From NCBI GenBank assembly GCA_900755065.1, contig CAAEFC010000006.1, positions 62,001 through 126,000 on the forward strand: a stretch of DNA of 64,000 nt, read 5' to 3'. A model generated the notes under the pieces. That model worked only from the letters and a program-made list of their open reading frames with translations. It made no database searches and was not told the origin of the DNA. The position numbers were made by a program, and so were the translations under genes. The DNA comes from Bacilli bacterium (lineage in GTDB: Bacteria > Bacillota_I > Bacilli_A > RFN20 > CAG-449). Below, piece by piece: positions 52,849 to 62,410 of the stretch; position 1 is the first letter of the stretch, and the number at the start of each line of letters is the position of its first letter.

Positions 52849-53699
52849 AAGACGGAATTCTTTTGGTTCATAAACCGGTCGGCATGACCTCGCGCGAAGT
52901 GGTCAATTTTCTGATGAAAAAACTGAATACGCGAAAGATGGGACATACAGGAACGCTGGATCCTTTTGCCGAAGGTCTGATGATCGTCACGGTCAACAAA
53001 GGCACGAAGATTTCTTCGTTTATCGAGGAATTCGACAAATCCTATCTTGCGGAACTGACCCTCGGCGCTTCAACGGATACGTTGGATTGCGACGGTCGGA
53101 TTCTGGAAGAAAAAAAAGTGGACCTTCCTTTGGACGCCGCGCAAGTCAGGACTGTGCTGGAATCCTTCAAGGGAGAAATCGAACAGATTCCTCCGATGTA
53201 TTCGGCGATCAAAGTCGACGGAGAAGAATTGTACAAAAAGGCGCGTCGAGGCGAAGAAATCGCGCGGAAAGCGCGTCGGGTGTTCATTTCGGACATCCGC
53301 CTGATCTCGATCGACAAAGAAAAGATCGTCTTTTCGGCGGACTGTTCCAAAGGGACCTATATCCGGACGTTGGGCGCGGATATCGCCGAACGGCTGAATT
53401 ATCCGGGACATCTGACTTCTCTGACCCGCCTGAAAGTCGGACGGTATAATCTGAAAATGGCGAAAACTCCCGAGGAGATTGAGGAGAGCGACATCCTGTC
53501 CATCGGGGAAGCCTTGCAGCATCTTCCGTCTTTCACCGTCACGGGAAACGACGAATTCAAAGTGAAAAACGGCTGTAAAATCGCCCTTCCGCTTGACGCG
53601 GATATCTGTCTGATCAAAGATAAAGCCCGTCTTCCTCTGGCTATCTACCGGAAGGAAAAAGACGGTGTTTACGCCTGTCTACGAGGACTGATCGGATGA
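52845..53699 (+). CDS. truB: tRNA pseudouridine(55) synthase
   Basis: 284 residues. GILLVHKPVGMTSREVVN, RKMGHTGTLDPFAEGLM with the catalytic Asp, YSAIKVDGEELYKKAR and KGTYIRTLGADIAE are all typical. Makes pseudouridine at position 55 in the T-loop of tRNAs. Translationally coupled to holA and ribF by 4-base overlaps. Confidence 0.96.
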   Translation: MKDGILLVHKPVGMTSREVVNFLMKKLNTRKMGHTGTLDPFAEGLMIVTVNKGTKISSFIEEFDKSYLAELTLGASTDTLDCDGRILEEKKVDLPLDAAQVRTVLESFKGEIEQIPPMYSAIKVDGEELYKKARRGEEIARKARRVFISDIRLISIDKEKIVFSADCSKGTYIRTLGADIAERLNYPGHLTSLTRLKVGRYNLKMAKTPEEIEESDILSIGEALQHLPSFTVTGNDEFKVKNGCKIALPLDADICLIKDKARLPLAIYRKEKDGVYACLRGLIG

Positions 53700-54622
53700 A
53701 AACGATTCGCATTCATTCCCTGAAAGAAATCCCTTTTTACCGGAATCTGACTTTATGTCTGGGCTTTTTCGACGCTTTGCATGCCGGTCATCGGAAACTG
53801 ATCGAAAGCGGAAAACGCTTTTCTTCGCCGTTAGGCGTGCTGACGTTTTCGGAAAATCCCCTTCGCTTGCTGAAAGGCGAAATTTGTCCCGTGATTTCCT
53901 CTTTGGAAATGAAACAGGAGATTCTGAGCGACGCGGGCGTCGATCTTTTGTTCGTGTTGGAATTGTCATGGGAATTTCTCAATCTGGAAAAGGAAGCCTT
54001 CATCGAAGAGATTCTTCTTCCGCTGGGCGTCGAAAACATCGTCTGCGGGTTCGACTATTCGTTCGGGAAGGGAGGAAAGGGAAGACCGGAAGATCTGATC
54101 GGTTCGGGAAAGTTTCACGTCGAAGTGATCGAGGAAGTGAAGAACGACCGGAATGAAAAGATTTCCTCTTCGCTGATTCATTCGCTGATCCGTTCGGGGA
54201 AAACGGAAGAAGCGGGCATTTATCTTTGCCGGCCATATCAGATCAGGGGAACGGTGAAGTCCGGATTTCATGTCGGACGGACGATATCCTACAAGACGGC
54301 GAATATCGGAATGTCGGATCGGTTTGAATTGCCGCGCAGGGGTGTTTACGCTACGGAGATCGAAATCGACTGCCGCCGTTATGAGTCGATGACGAATATC
54401 GGCTGTCACCCGACGGTCAATACTTTACCGGAACCGGGAATCGAGACGCACATTTTCGATTTCGACGAAAACCTTTACGGAAAAAAAGTTCGATTGTATT
54501 TTTATCGTAAGATCCGGGACGAGATAAAATTTGAAAGTCTTTCCGATCTGAAAAAACAACTCGAATGCGACGAAACGGAAACGCGGGAATACTTTGCCGG
54601 CAAAAGAAAGGAAACAGCGTGA
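53696..54622 (+). CDS. ribF: Bifunctional riboflavin kinase/FAD synthetase
   Basis: 308 residues. N-terminal FAD synthetase: LCLGFFDALHAGHRKLI (HxGH), VLTFSENPLRLL, VCGFDYSFGKGGKG and SSSLIHSLIRSGKTEEAG. C-terminal kinase: RPYQIRGTVKSGFHVGRTIS, FELPRRGVYATEIE, NIGCHPTV. Both halves are complete. The conserved kinase lead block normally reads GxPTAN but here reads ISYKTANIG, a mild change. Makes FMN and then FAD from riboflavin. Confidence 0.94.
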   Translation: MKTIRIHSLKEIPFYRNLTLCLGFFDALHAGHRKLIESGKRFSSPLGVLTFSENPLRLLKGEICPVISSLEMKQEILSDAGVDLLFVLELSWEFLNLEKEAFIEEILLPLGVENIVCGFDYSFGKGGKGRPEDLIGSGKFHVEVIEEVKNDRNEKISSSLIHSLIRSGKTEEAGIYLCRPYQIRGTVKSGFHVGRTISYKTANIGMSDRFELPRRGVYATEIEIDCRRYESMTNIGCHPTVNTLPEPGIETHIFDFDENLYGKKVRLYFYRKIRDEIKFESLSDLKKQLECDETETREYFAGKRKETA

Positions 54623-54661
54623 AAGAAGATTCCGTGAACCTTCCGACTTCTCAAATTTTTC

Positions 54662-54690
54662 TTGAATCGAAAAAGGATTGATGATATAGT
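54662..54690 (+). promoter_or_regulatory. Promoter of rpsO
   Basis: TTGAAT (54662-54667), 17-base spacer, TATAGT (54685-54690) with an extended TG at 54682-54683. Confidence 0.75.
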
Positions 54691-54708
54691 ATTAGAGCGA
54701 CTTCTTCT

Positions 54709-54737
54709 TGGCTCGGCGACACTCCGACGCCCGGCTA
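54709..54737 (+). promoter_or_regulatory. Hairpin in the rpsO leader, possible S15 autoregulatory element
   Basis: TGGCT-C-GGCG pairs with CGCC-C-GGCTA across a nine-base loop: nine pairs (two G-T) and one C-C mismatch. It lies ~12 bases after the expected start of transcription and 34 bases before the rpsO ATG. S15 represses its own translation in several lineages through differing leader structures, but this one matches none that I recall. Confidence 0.45.
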
Positions 54738-54771
54738 GGAAAAAGTTAAGAATCAAACAGGAGGAAAGAAA

Positions 54772-55041
54772 ATGGCACTGACCAAAGAAAAGAAAGCCGA
54801 AATCATCGCAAAGTTCGGCGTCAACGACAAGGACACCGGATCGACCAAAGTGCAGATCGCTTTGCTGACCCAGCAGATCAACGATCTGACCAATCACTTG
54901 AAGGTGAACAAGCACGACAATTCTTCCCGAAGAGGACTTTTCGTCTTAGTCGGTAAGAGAAGAGGTCTTTTGGATTATCTGGCGCGCAACGATTACGATG
55001 CGTATGCCGCTTTGATCAAAGAATTAGGCATCCGCAAATAG
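54772..55041 (+). CDS. rpsO: 30S ribosomal protein S15
   Basis: 89 residues, the normal length. DTGSTKVQIALLTQQINDLT, HLKVNKHDNSSRRGLFVLVG and KRRGLLDYLARND are the typical rRNA-binding helices. RBS AGGAGG. Own promoter and leader upstream. Confidence 0.97.
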   Translation: MALTKEKKAEIIAKFGVNDKDTGSTKVQIALLTQQINDLTNHLKVNKHDNSSRRGLFVLVGKRRGLLDYLARNDYDAYAALIKELGIRK

Positions 55042-55060
55042 ACTCTTTTCGGTCGGTAAG

Positions 55061-55080
55061 AGATTACATTTGTAATCTTT
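55061..55080 (+). terminator. Weak hairpin after rpsO
   Basis: AGATTAC-ATTT-GTAATCT followed by TTTA. It may be a weak terminator or a processing hairpin just before tRNA-Gly; the T-run is short. Confidence 0.4.
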
Positions 55081-55084
55081 ACTT

Positions 55085-55158
55085 GCAAGCATAGTTTAGT
55101 GGTAGAACTTCAGCTTCCCAAGCTGACTGTGCGAGTTCGATTCTCGTTGCTTGCTCCA
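55085..55158 (+). tRNA. tRNA-Gly (CCC)
   Basis: 74 bases with encoded CCA. Acceptor GCAAGCA/TGCTTGC with T73, anticodon stem TCAGC/GCTGA with loop TTCCCAA giving CCC, T-arm GAGTTCGATTCTC. The AT-rich island starts within a few bases of its 3' end, so it may be an integration site. Confidence 0.92.
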
Positions 55159-55502
55159 TTAAAAACATATAGGTTTGATACAATGAAAATTCGTTGTGTT
55201 AAACCTTTTTTTCTTTGCAATTTTTAACCGTTTTAGAACAAAATTTGGTGTTTGGGGTTTAAATGGTAAATCCATAACTTTTCAATTTAAAATTGGCACA
55301 AAAATAAATATCATGAATCCAACAGCAAAATAGGGGTTGAAGTTCTATGTTATTAGCAAGACATTTTGAGGTAAATAGTGTATAATGAGTTTAGACAAAG
55401 CGAAATCTGTCTCGCATCAATAATCTGAATCTTATAACAAGATGGCTTCAAGAAAAGTAAAAATCAATTTGGATGATATTAAAAAATAGAAGGAGAGATA
55501 AT
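55159..55502 (+). other. 344-base AT-rich gap at the start of the island
   Basis: No real gene seen. Base composition drops sharply right after tRNA-Gly. A 15-codon open frame (55442-55489, MASRKVKINLDDIKK) could be a leader or a remnant. AAGGAGAG at 55489-55496 is the RBS for the next gene. Confidence 0.55.
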
Positions 55503-56417
55503 ATGTATGATTTAGATAAATATAAAGGGAAAGAACTCCTGGTAAGGAAAAGAATTGCTGGATTTATTGAAAAACTTTTTAAAGCATATGATTATGATTT
55601 TCACCATGACAGATTTAAAAAAGTTGTTTATGGAGAAGATTCATGTAATTGCTTGATAGAAGAAAAATTTAAATCTTACTATGATGGGTATTGGTTTTTA
55701 TTGTCAAATTCAAAAAATGCCCTTTCTAATGATTTGCTAAATAAATTTTTGTTTTTACTCTTTGGTAAAACGGTAGATTATTCAATTCTGCTAAGAATAA
55801 CAAAAGCATATTTCGAATATGTGGATTGTCCGCCTTTTGAAGCAGCTGTTGATTTTCATTTGAGAGCATATGATGAAATGGAAGAGTTTAATGAGATAGA
55901 CAGGACTGCTATATCATTAATGCTCTTTAATTATTCTTTAGTAAAGAATGGAGTTGCAACAATAAGTATATTTTCATACGAATATAAAGAATATTTTGAT
56001 TTAAGACAAGAGTATAAAAATGGCAACAGGGTAAAATTATATGATTTTTTAATGCGAGTTATTGACCGCGGCAAATATCAAGACAAATCTTACTACCTGA
56101 ATTTAAGAGAACTGACAATTGAAGAAATAAGAAAGACAATCATTGAAGACAAAGACTACCTAATGAACGAATTAAAAGTCAAAAGCATTTCAATATTTGG
56201 ATCGTTTGCAAAAGGAACCGACAGGATTGACTCGGATATAGATCTATTAATTTCTTTTTCATTGGATTTATTAAAAGAAGAAAAAGAAGCAAATATCGAA
56301 TTTATTAAAAACGATTATTTTAAAAAATTTAATCGTTTTATAGATGTCACAGAAGTAAGTGAATATTTAAATGACGATTTTATTAAAAAAATAACATATG
56401 TAAAAAAAATATTTTAA
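55503..56417 (+). CDS. Nucleotidyltransferase fused to a Fic-like helical region with no Fic motif
   Basis: 304 residues from the ATG behind AGGAGAG. The C-terminal third is an MNT/polymerase-beta type nucleotidyltransferase: SIFGSFAKGTDRIDSDIDLL, with the GS-x-A-x-G loop and Asp-x-Asp. The N-terminal ~190 residues read like a Fic domain (FHLRAYDEMEEFNEIDRTAI, LMLFNYSLVKNGVATISI), but the HPFxxGNGR catalytic motif is absent at the place it should be. The Fic link is inferred from spacing only. Possible roles: a toxin-antitoxin component, or a protein that adds nucleotides to targets. AT-rich like the rest of the island; 18 bases before the RHS gene. Confidence 0.65.
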   Translation: MYDLDKYKGKELLVRKRIAGFIEKLFKAYDYDFHHDRFKKVVYGEDSCNCLIEEKFKSYYDGYWFLLSNSKNALSNDLLNKFLFLLFGKTVDYSILLRITKAYFEYVDCPPFEAAVDFHLRAYDEMEEFNEIDRTAISLMLFNYSLVKNGVATISIFSYEYKEYFDLRQEYKNGNRVKLYDFLMRVIDRGKYQDKSYYLNLRELTIEEIRKTIIEDKDYLMNELKVKSISIFGSFAKGTDRIDSDIDLLISFSLDLLKEEKEANIEFIKNDYFKKFNRFIDVTEVSEYLNDDFIKKITYVKKIF

Positions 56418-56435
56418 AAATTAGGAGGAATAATT

Positions 56436-59400
56436 ATGAATAAAGGTTTAAAAAATTATACAAAGCAAATCACGTTAACTATCGGTAATGCCGCTGAAGC
56501 GAACATAAACACAAATAAGCAAGACGCAAATCTTCATATTACATTACCACTGATTACTACAATTGGACTATGTCCGATTGAAACGAGTTTAGTATTTAAT
56601 TTGCAAGATAAATATGATGAAGAATTATTTGGAAAGGGATGCAAGCTAAATTTTTATTCAAAAATAACATATACATCAGACAAAAATAAAATCAAAAACT
56701 TTGATGGGTCAACGGACGAATACTTATCTTCTAACAATTATTACAATAAAGAAACAAATCTTGAATGTAAAAAGATTAATGATGATAAATATGGTATAAC
56801 CTATCATTATGAAGTTAAGGATAAATATGGAAATTTAAATACTTTTAACACAAATCAAAATTATCCACTACAAGTTAAATATAAAAATGGCGATAGTATT
56901 ACTACTGATTTTGTTGCGGCGACCAAAGTAATTCGCAATGGTAAAGGTGATGAAATTCGTTTTGCTAAAAATGGAAGTTCGTATATTACAAGTGTATCCT
57001 ATTATCATAACAATCAATTAGTCAACAAGGTAGAAATCGCCTATTCAAATGGATTTATTTCTAAACTTACATATAAGAACGGCACAACCACTGTTGCGAC
57101 TACTTCATTGTCTGTAGCGGATAATTCTGTGATTGTGATTGATGATTTAAGTGGTTATAGAATGAAATTTAATATCGATTCAGGACGTGTAATTTCATAT
57201 GTAGACGGCTACGATGCAAGTTATAGTAACGGACGTCAAACAAGTATTCAATATGGGGATAATATTACAACAGTAACGGATTATAGAGGTCAACACGCGT
57301 ATTATTTCTTTGATAGCAATAACCTACCATTATTTGAAATGGATGATGAAGGAAATGTTATTGAAACCGAATATGATAGTGAAACAAGAGTTTTAAAATC
57401 AAATAGCGGTGTTGTTGAGACGAATAGAACGGATAATCTATTAGGTAGCCAAACACTAAGTTCATTTGATGCAAGTGGTGTAACTCTATCACAAGTAAAT
57501 GTTAACGATACACGATTTAGTCAAATTTTAAGTTCTTCAACTTATCGTATTACCGGTACAGGAACACTAGTTAAAAGAATCAATGTTAATGGTTTAGCAA
57601 CCGATAATGTAATGGCTGTTCTTTTTGGAAAGCAATTAACTGCTAAAACAGATTCATCGTATGTTCAAGTCTCACTTACTTGCGGAAATGATAAAGATAC
57701 AGATTATTTTGGTAAAACAACAATCGACCAATTATTTGATTTAATGACATTAGGCGTAACAACCGAAAAATCATATGATTATATTGAATTAAAGATTCAA
57801 TTCGTCGGCAATGCATCTATCGAAATTGGCGGAGTTCAGCTGATTAAAAAGAAGTTTGGAAGTTTCTATACATACGATGAATCAGGCAATGCTACGGATA
57901 TTGGTATTGGAGCAGCAAGTACTAGCATTTCATATGGTACGAATAATCTGCCTAAATCATCAACTGGTGTAGATTCTTCAACATTTGATTATGAGTATGA
58001 TGATTATGGTAATCTAATTAAGGCTAAAACAGCATATGGTGTAAAAATTGAAAATACATTTGATGAAACGCATAAATCAAACTTGCTTTCTAATAAGGTA
58101 AGTAATAGCAAGGGTACAAAGATTTTAGAAACTGCCAAAACATATACATCAGATGGCAGATTTGTTTTAACGGATACAGACGAATTAGGCAATACAACAA
58201 CTTATAACGAGTATGATTCACTCGGTAAAGTTAAGAAAGTGACGAATGCATTAAATGCAGTAAGTAATTTTAACTATAATAATGATGGAACATTAAGTGA
58301 AATTATTTTAAGCAAAGGCTCTAAATCAGCAAATGCAACTTATCTATACGATTCAAAGAAGAGAATCTCTAAAGTAACATTATCTAATGGAAGTGTGTAT
58401 GATTTTAGTTATGATCATTACAACAACCTCGTCCAAATAAAATTAAATAATGTAGTCGTATTTAACTATGAATATGATCTAGTCAATGGTAACCTAGTTA
58501 AGCAAAAATATGGCTCAAGCGGTGATGCATTTGCTTTTGAATATAATGCTGATGAATTAATAACAAAGATTAATTATGTGAATTCCAGTGGTGCAACTTC
58601 TACAAAATTTAATTATTTCTATAATGATAGAAAAGAATTAGTAAAAATAACAGATGCGAATGGAAATCTTCTTAACGAATATGAGTATGACAATAATGGT
58701 AAAGTCACACGAATAAAAATACAAAATTCAGAGATTAAAAATACATATGACAATCTAGATAACGTTGTAACAAAATCAGTTAAAATCGATAACAAATCTA
58801 TTTACACATCATATGATTCGGTAAATCGGTCTAAAGGATCTCACCCTGAATCACTATATGAGCCATATAAAAATAGTAGTTGCTACCTTGCAACCTTTGA
58901 TACAGATGGAAAATTGAGATATCAAAATGAGACGGTATTACCTATAAATCATAATGAAAACGAGACAAACGTTGATATTAATAAAGAGAGCGTAATTCCA
59001 TATATTAATGTAGGTTCAACTAAGCGATTAAGTTACAAACTTGAATGTAGTAGTTACTATCCTAATCCAAGTGGATGTATTCAATTCTGGTTCAAGTCGA
59101 ATACATCAACTTCGTCATCTACAAGAAAATATTTATTTAGTACAAAAACATCAAACTCCCGCTATCACGATTTCATTGGACTATACTTATTGGGTAAAAA
59201 AGTTTATCTGGAGGTCGTAGACATTAATGGAAATTATTATGATTTGTTAACATCTGAAAAGGAGGTAGATTTATCTAAATGGAATTTTATTTCCTTGAAC
59301 TTTATGAACCGTTATGATGGGCTTGGCTATGATGATGTATGTGAATATGCTTTAACATTAAACGCACATATGCAAATTTATAAAAAGGTTAATCCTAGAA

Positions 59401-61934
59401 TCTATGTTGATTGTGGACCTAAACCAATTATAAATGTTGGTCATAAGTATGATGGTACACAAGCTTCAAATGATTTTACTGGCAAAATTGCTTGTTTAAT
59501 GATTAGTAAAAGAAAATATATATCACTGACTGAAGTGTTCAAGTATTATCGATTAACAAAAGATTATATCATAGATAATCAATTAGTAGAAACAGACGCA
59601 CAAACAGTTGATTTTAGTCAGACAAACTTATTTAGTATTAATCAAAATATTCAGAATTTGTTTGAAATTTATCCTTTGCAAAACAGTGTGACTTCATTAA
59701 AAGGCAAAGCACCGATTAAGTTTGATCTTAGAAACTTATCCAAAGTAGATAAAGATAGAACATTTAATTTCAACAATTTAATTAAACGTTATGCATATGT
59801 TGCAGATGGCGAGAAACTAGTATATAGCTTTAATCAATCAACTTCCGGTACAATTGTAATGAGAGCATTTACAGATGTAAACGAAAGCAAACAATATTTC
59901 CTTGAAGGAAAGGATACGCAAAACAGAGTTTTAGGTCTATTTAGAAACGCGAACAATAAAGTTTGCGTCGACTTTAACGGTACTATAATTACTACAAGCT
60001 TAACTTTTACAACGGATGAGTGGCATACGATCGGATTATCATTTAATAATCCATCAGCATCCGGGTCACAAAGCAATAGATATTTAGACCTACGAGTAAT
60101 CGTAGATGGGAATACTTGGAATACCTCGCAAATTACAAGCTTTGAATATAGTTCATTGACCTTCTCAATTGGTAGAAAATTTAATGGAGTATCTATCCTT
60201 TCAAACTTTGGAAACTATAGTAATCCATATCCTTTGTATGGTCAGATTGAGATGTTGGCAGCACGAGCTTCGTATTGTGAACTTGCAACATTGAATACTT
60301 TAAAAGATGAATTGGTTGGTTTAACTAAGGTTAATGAGTTTGATGAATTTGGAATGCTTAAGAAAACTGAAGTACATCAAACCGGACAAACCATTTTATT
60401 AAATACATATACATATAAAACAAGAAGTGATAGTAAATATATTTCTAAGCAAGTTGCAACTGAAACAATAAAAGTTGGAAGTCAAAGTACTACTAGAAGA
60501 TACACAACTGATGCATTAGGAAATGTAACTTCAATTAGTGATTCTACATTTGGCAATCATTCATACGAGTATGATTATAGGGGCTTTTTAACTAAAGCTG
60601 ATGGTGAAGGATATGAATATGACGGAAATGGTAATATTACCAGAAAAGGGGATACAAATTTTGTATACGATAGTGTAATAAAAGATAGATTGGTTTCTGT
60701 TGGTGGTGTAGCGATAAACTACAATTCTGACAATCCACTAAATCCAACTCAATATGGAAGTAAATATTTCACATTTGAAGGAAAAAGGTTAACAAGATTA
60801 ACTTTGACAAGTGGATATTATGACTATAAATATAATGATCAAGGTTTACGTATTCAAAAGAAAGATTATCGTGGCATAACATGGAACTATACATATGATG
60901 GTGATAAATTAATTTATGAATCATCTCAATATGGTAAATTGAACTTTTTATATGATGAAAATAATATGCTGTATGGTTTCATCAAAGACAATGCAGAAAA
61001 GTATTTATATATCCGAGATAACCTACAAAATATTATAGCAATTGCTACACTTTCAGGTGAAATTGTGGTTAAATATACGTATGACGCATGGGGTAAATTA
61101 TTATCTATAACAGGCACTCTGGCATCGACCATTGGATCATTAAATCCATTTATATATAAGGGCTACTACTATGATCAGGAAAGCGGAATGTATTATTGTA
61201 AATCAAGATATTATGTTCCTGAATGGTGCAGATGGATTTCGCCAGATTCAATCGAATATTTAGATCCTGAAAGTGTTAATGGATTAAACTTATATGCTTA
61301 CTGTGGAAACGATCCCGTAAATCGATTCGATCCAACTGGTCATTCTTGGAAATCGTTCTGGAACGGTGTTGGTGACTGGTTTAGTGATAACTGGGTAAAA
61401 TTAGCTATTGGTGCAGGGGCTATCGCCTTAGGTGTTCTTACTATGGGAGCTGCAACTCTTATTAGTGGCGCAGGAATAGCGGCAGCATTAAGTGCGATGG
61501 GTACAGCAGCGCTTTCTTCTTTGGCTCAAGCGGGTATTAGTACTGCTATTAGTGCTGGTATTGGTTTAGCAGTTGGCGGCATAACATCTGGTTCTTGGGA
61601 AGGAGCGGTTGAAGGAATACTTAATGGTATTGCTGATGGATTTATGTGGGGTGGAATTTTCGCTGGTGCTGGTCAGGTGTTGAGCGGTGCAATGAAAATA
61701 ACAAGAACACTTGCTCCAAATTTCAATGGCGCACAAATAGGAAGAGTCAAATTATGGTCTCCAAATGCTGCCGGAAACCCAAAAACAGGTGGTACATTAA
61801 TCAAGTTCGGAAGATTTAATAGAATTGATTCTGAAATTAGAAATATGATTCATATTCACTTAAAATTATTGGGGCGTACAATTAATCATTTTCCAATTGG
61901 CATGATTGCAGGTGGAGTTATAGGAGGATTTTAA
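56436..61934 (+). CDS. RHS/YD-repeat polymorphic toxin with two LamG-like inserts
   Basis: 1832 residues, RBS AGGAGG. No signal peptide is visible. ~1-330: beta-rich shell; ~480-800 and ~1400-1560: YD repeats such as YEYDDYGNLIKAKTAYG and YEYDGNGNITRKGD. Between them lie two lectin-like (LamG/concanavalin-type) blocks, ~810-1010 and ~1120-1290. The RHS core ends with YYYDQESGMYYCKSRYY ... LNLYAYCGNDPVNRFDPTGH near 1635. After this cleavage/junction site come a Gly/Ala-rich hydrophobic stretch (~1650-1750) and a unique ~85-residue tip ending VIGGF, the likely toxin. The tip family is not recognised. It overlaps a candidate immunity gene by one base. Confidence 0.88.
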   Translation: MNKGLKNYTKQITLTIGNAAEANINTNKQDANLHITLPLITTIGLCPIETSLVFNLQDKYDEELFGKGCKLNFYSKITYTSDKNKIKNFDGSTDEYLSSNNYYNKETNLECKKINDDKYGITYHYEVKDKYGNLNTFNTNQNYPLQVKYKNGDSITTDFVAATKVIRNGKGDEIRFAKNGSSYITSVSYYHNNQLVNKVEIAYSNGFISKLTYKNGTTTVATTSLSVADNSVIVIDDLSGYRMKFNIDSGRVISYVDGYDASYSNGRQTSIQYGDNITTVTDYRGQHAYYFFDSNNLPLFEMDDEGNVIETEYDSETRVLKSNSGVVETNRTDNLLGSQTLSSFDASGVTLSQVNVNDTRFSQILSSSTYRITGTGTLVKRINVNGLATDNVMAVLFGKQLTAKTDSSYVQVSLTCGNDKDTDYFGKTTIDQLFDLMTLGVTTEKSYDYIELKIQFVGNASIEIGGVQLIKKKFGSFYTYDESGNATDIGIGAASTSISYGTNNLPKSSTGVDSSTFDYEYDDYGNLIKAKTAYGVKIENTFDETHKSNLLSNKVSNSKGTKILETAKTYTSDGRFVLTDTDELGNTTTYNEYDSLGKVKKVTNALNAVSNFNYNNDGTLSEIILSKGSKSANATYLYDSKKRISKVTLSNGSVYDFSYDHYNNLVQIKLNNVVVFNYEYDLVNGNLVKQKYGSSGDAFAFEYNADELITKINYVNSSGATSTKFNYFYNDRKELVKITDANGNLLNEYEYDNNGKVTRIKIQNSEIKNTYDNLDNVVTKSVKIDNKSIYTSYDSVNRSKGSHPESLYEPYKNSSCYLATFDTDGKLRYQNETVLPINHNENETNVDINKESVIPYINVGSTKRLSYKLECSSYYPNPSGCIQFWFKSNTSTSSSTRKYLFSTKTSNSRYHDFIGLYLLGKKVYLEVVDINGNYYDLLTSEKEVDLSKWNFISLNFMNRYDGLGYDDVCEYALTLNAHMQIYKKVNPRIYVDCGPKPIINVGHKYDGTQASNDFTGKIACLMISKRKYISLTEVFKYYRLTKDYIIDNQLVETDAQTVDFSQTNLFSINQNIQNLFEIYPLQNSVTSLKGKAPIKFDLRNLSKVDKDRTFNFNNLIKRYAYVADGEKLVYSFNQSTSGTIVMRAFTDVNESKQYFLEGKDTQNRVLGLFRNANNKVCVDFNGTIITTSLTFTTDEWHTIGLSFNNPSASGSQSNRYLDLRVIVDGNTWNTSQITSFEYSSLTFSIGRKFNGVSILSNFGNYSNPYPLYGQIEMLAARASYCELATLNTLKDELVGLTKVNEFDEFGMLKKTEVHQTGQTILLNTYTYKTRSDSKYISKQVATETIKVGSQSTTRRYTTDALGNVTSISDSTFGNHSYEYDYRGFLTKADGEGYEYDGNGNITRKGDTNFVYDSVIKDRLVSVGGVAINYNSDNPLNPTQYGSKYFTFEGKRLTRLTLTSGYYDYKYNDQGLRIQKKDYRGITWNYTYDGDKLIYESSQYGKLNFLYDENNMLYGFIKDNAEKYLYIRDNLQNIIAIATLSGEIVVKYTYDAWGKLLSITGTLASTIGSLNPFIYKGYYYDQESGMYYCKSRYYVPEWCRWISPDSIEYLDPESVNGLNLYAYCGNDPVNRFDPTGHSWKSFWNGVGDWFSDNWVKLAIGAGAIALGVLTMGAATLISGAGIAAALSAMGTAALSSLAQAGISTAISAGIGLAVGGITSGSWEGAVEGILNGIADGFMWGGIFAGAGQVLSGAMKITRTLAPNFNGAQIGRVKLWSPNAAGNPKTGGTLIKFGRFNRIDSEIRNMIHIHLKLLGRTINHFPIGMIAGGVIGGF

Positions 61935-62410
61935 TGAGAAAAGTAAAATTTGTTAAAACAAAATATGGTGTTTGTGCTTGTTTAGATAAATCATTGTTTA
62001 AAAATGAAAGTGAACAAATTACAAAAATTCTTAAAATAATGGATTTGTTTTCAGATAATATCGAAAGATATGAAGGCACTATTTTTATTAATGTGAACGA
62101 TATATCAATTGTTGATGATTTGTGTAACATAAATTGTTCATTTGAATTAATTTCCATTATTAAAGATATATTAAATAGGGATAAAGAAGAAAAGTATAAA
62201 GTTACATTTAAAAATGACCAAATTGGACAAATAATTAATTTTCTCTTTAAAAACAATTTAACTTTTGATGGCAACGGTTATAAAAATAATGATGAAATTT
62301 TGTTGGGTATTGTAGTCAATGATCATGATGGTTCGTATATTACTTTTAACGACAAAATATTTATAAAAGAAAATTATAAACAATTAATAAATAATATATT
62401 TAAAAATTAG
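61934..62410 (+). CDS. Candidate immunity protein for the RHS tip
   Basis: 158 residues, soluble, no recognised family, acidic/Lys mixed. The ATG shares its A with the TAA stop of the RHS gene (TAATG), and the RBS TAGGAGG lies in the last codons of the toxin (encoding Gly-Gly). A small gene coupled to an RHS tip in this way is nearly always the cognate immunity protein; here this is inferred from position only. Confidence 0.6.
   Translation: MRKVKFVKTKYGVCACLDKSLFKNESEQITKILKIMDLFSDNIERYEGTIFINVNDISIVDDLCNINCSFELISIIKDILNRDKEEKYKVTFKNDQIGQIINFLFKNNLTFDGNGYKNNDEILLGIVVNDHDGSYITFNDKIFIKENYKQLINNIFKN

Noticed and set aside
55442..55489. 15-codon frame MASRKVKINLDDIKK before the nucleotidyltransferase gene
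   Set aside because: Too short to judge and without a good RBS; mentioned only as a possible leader or remnant.
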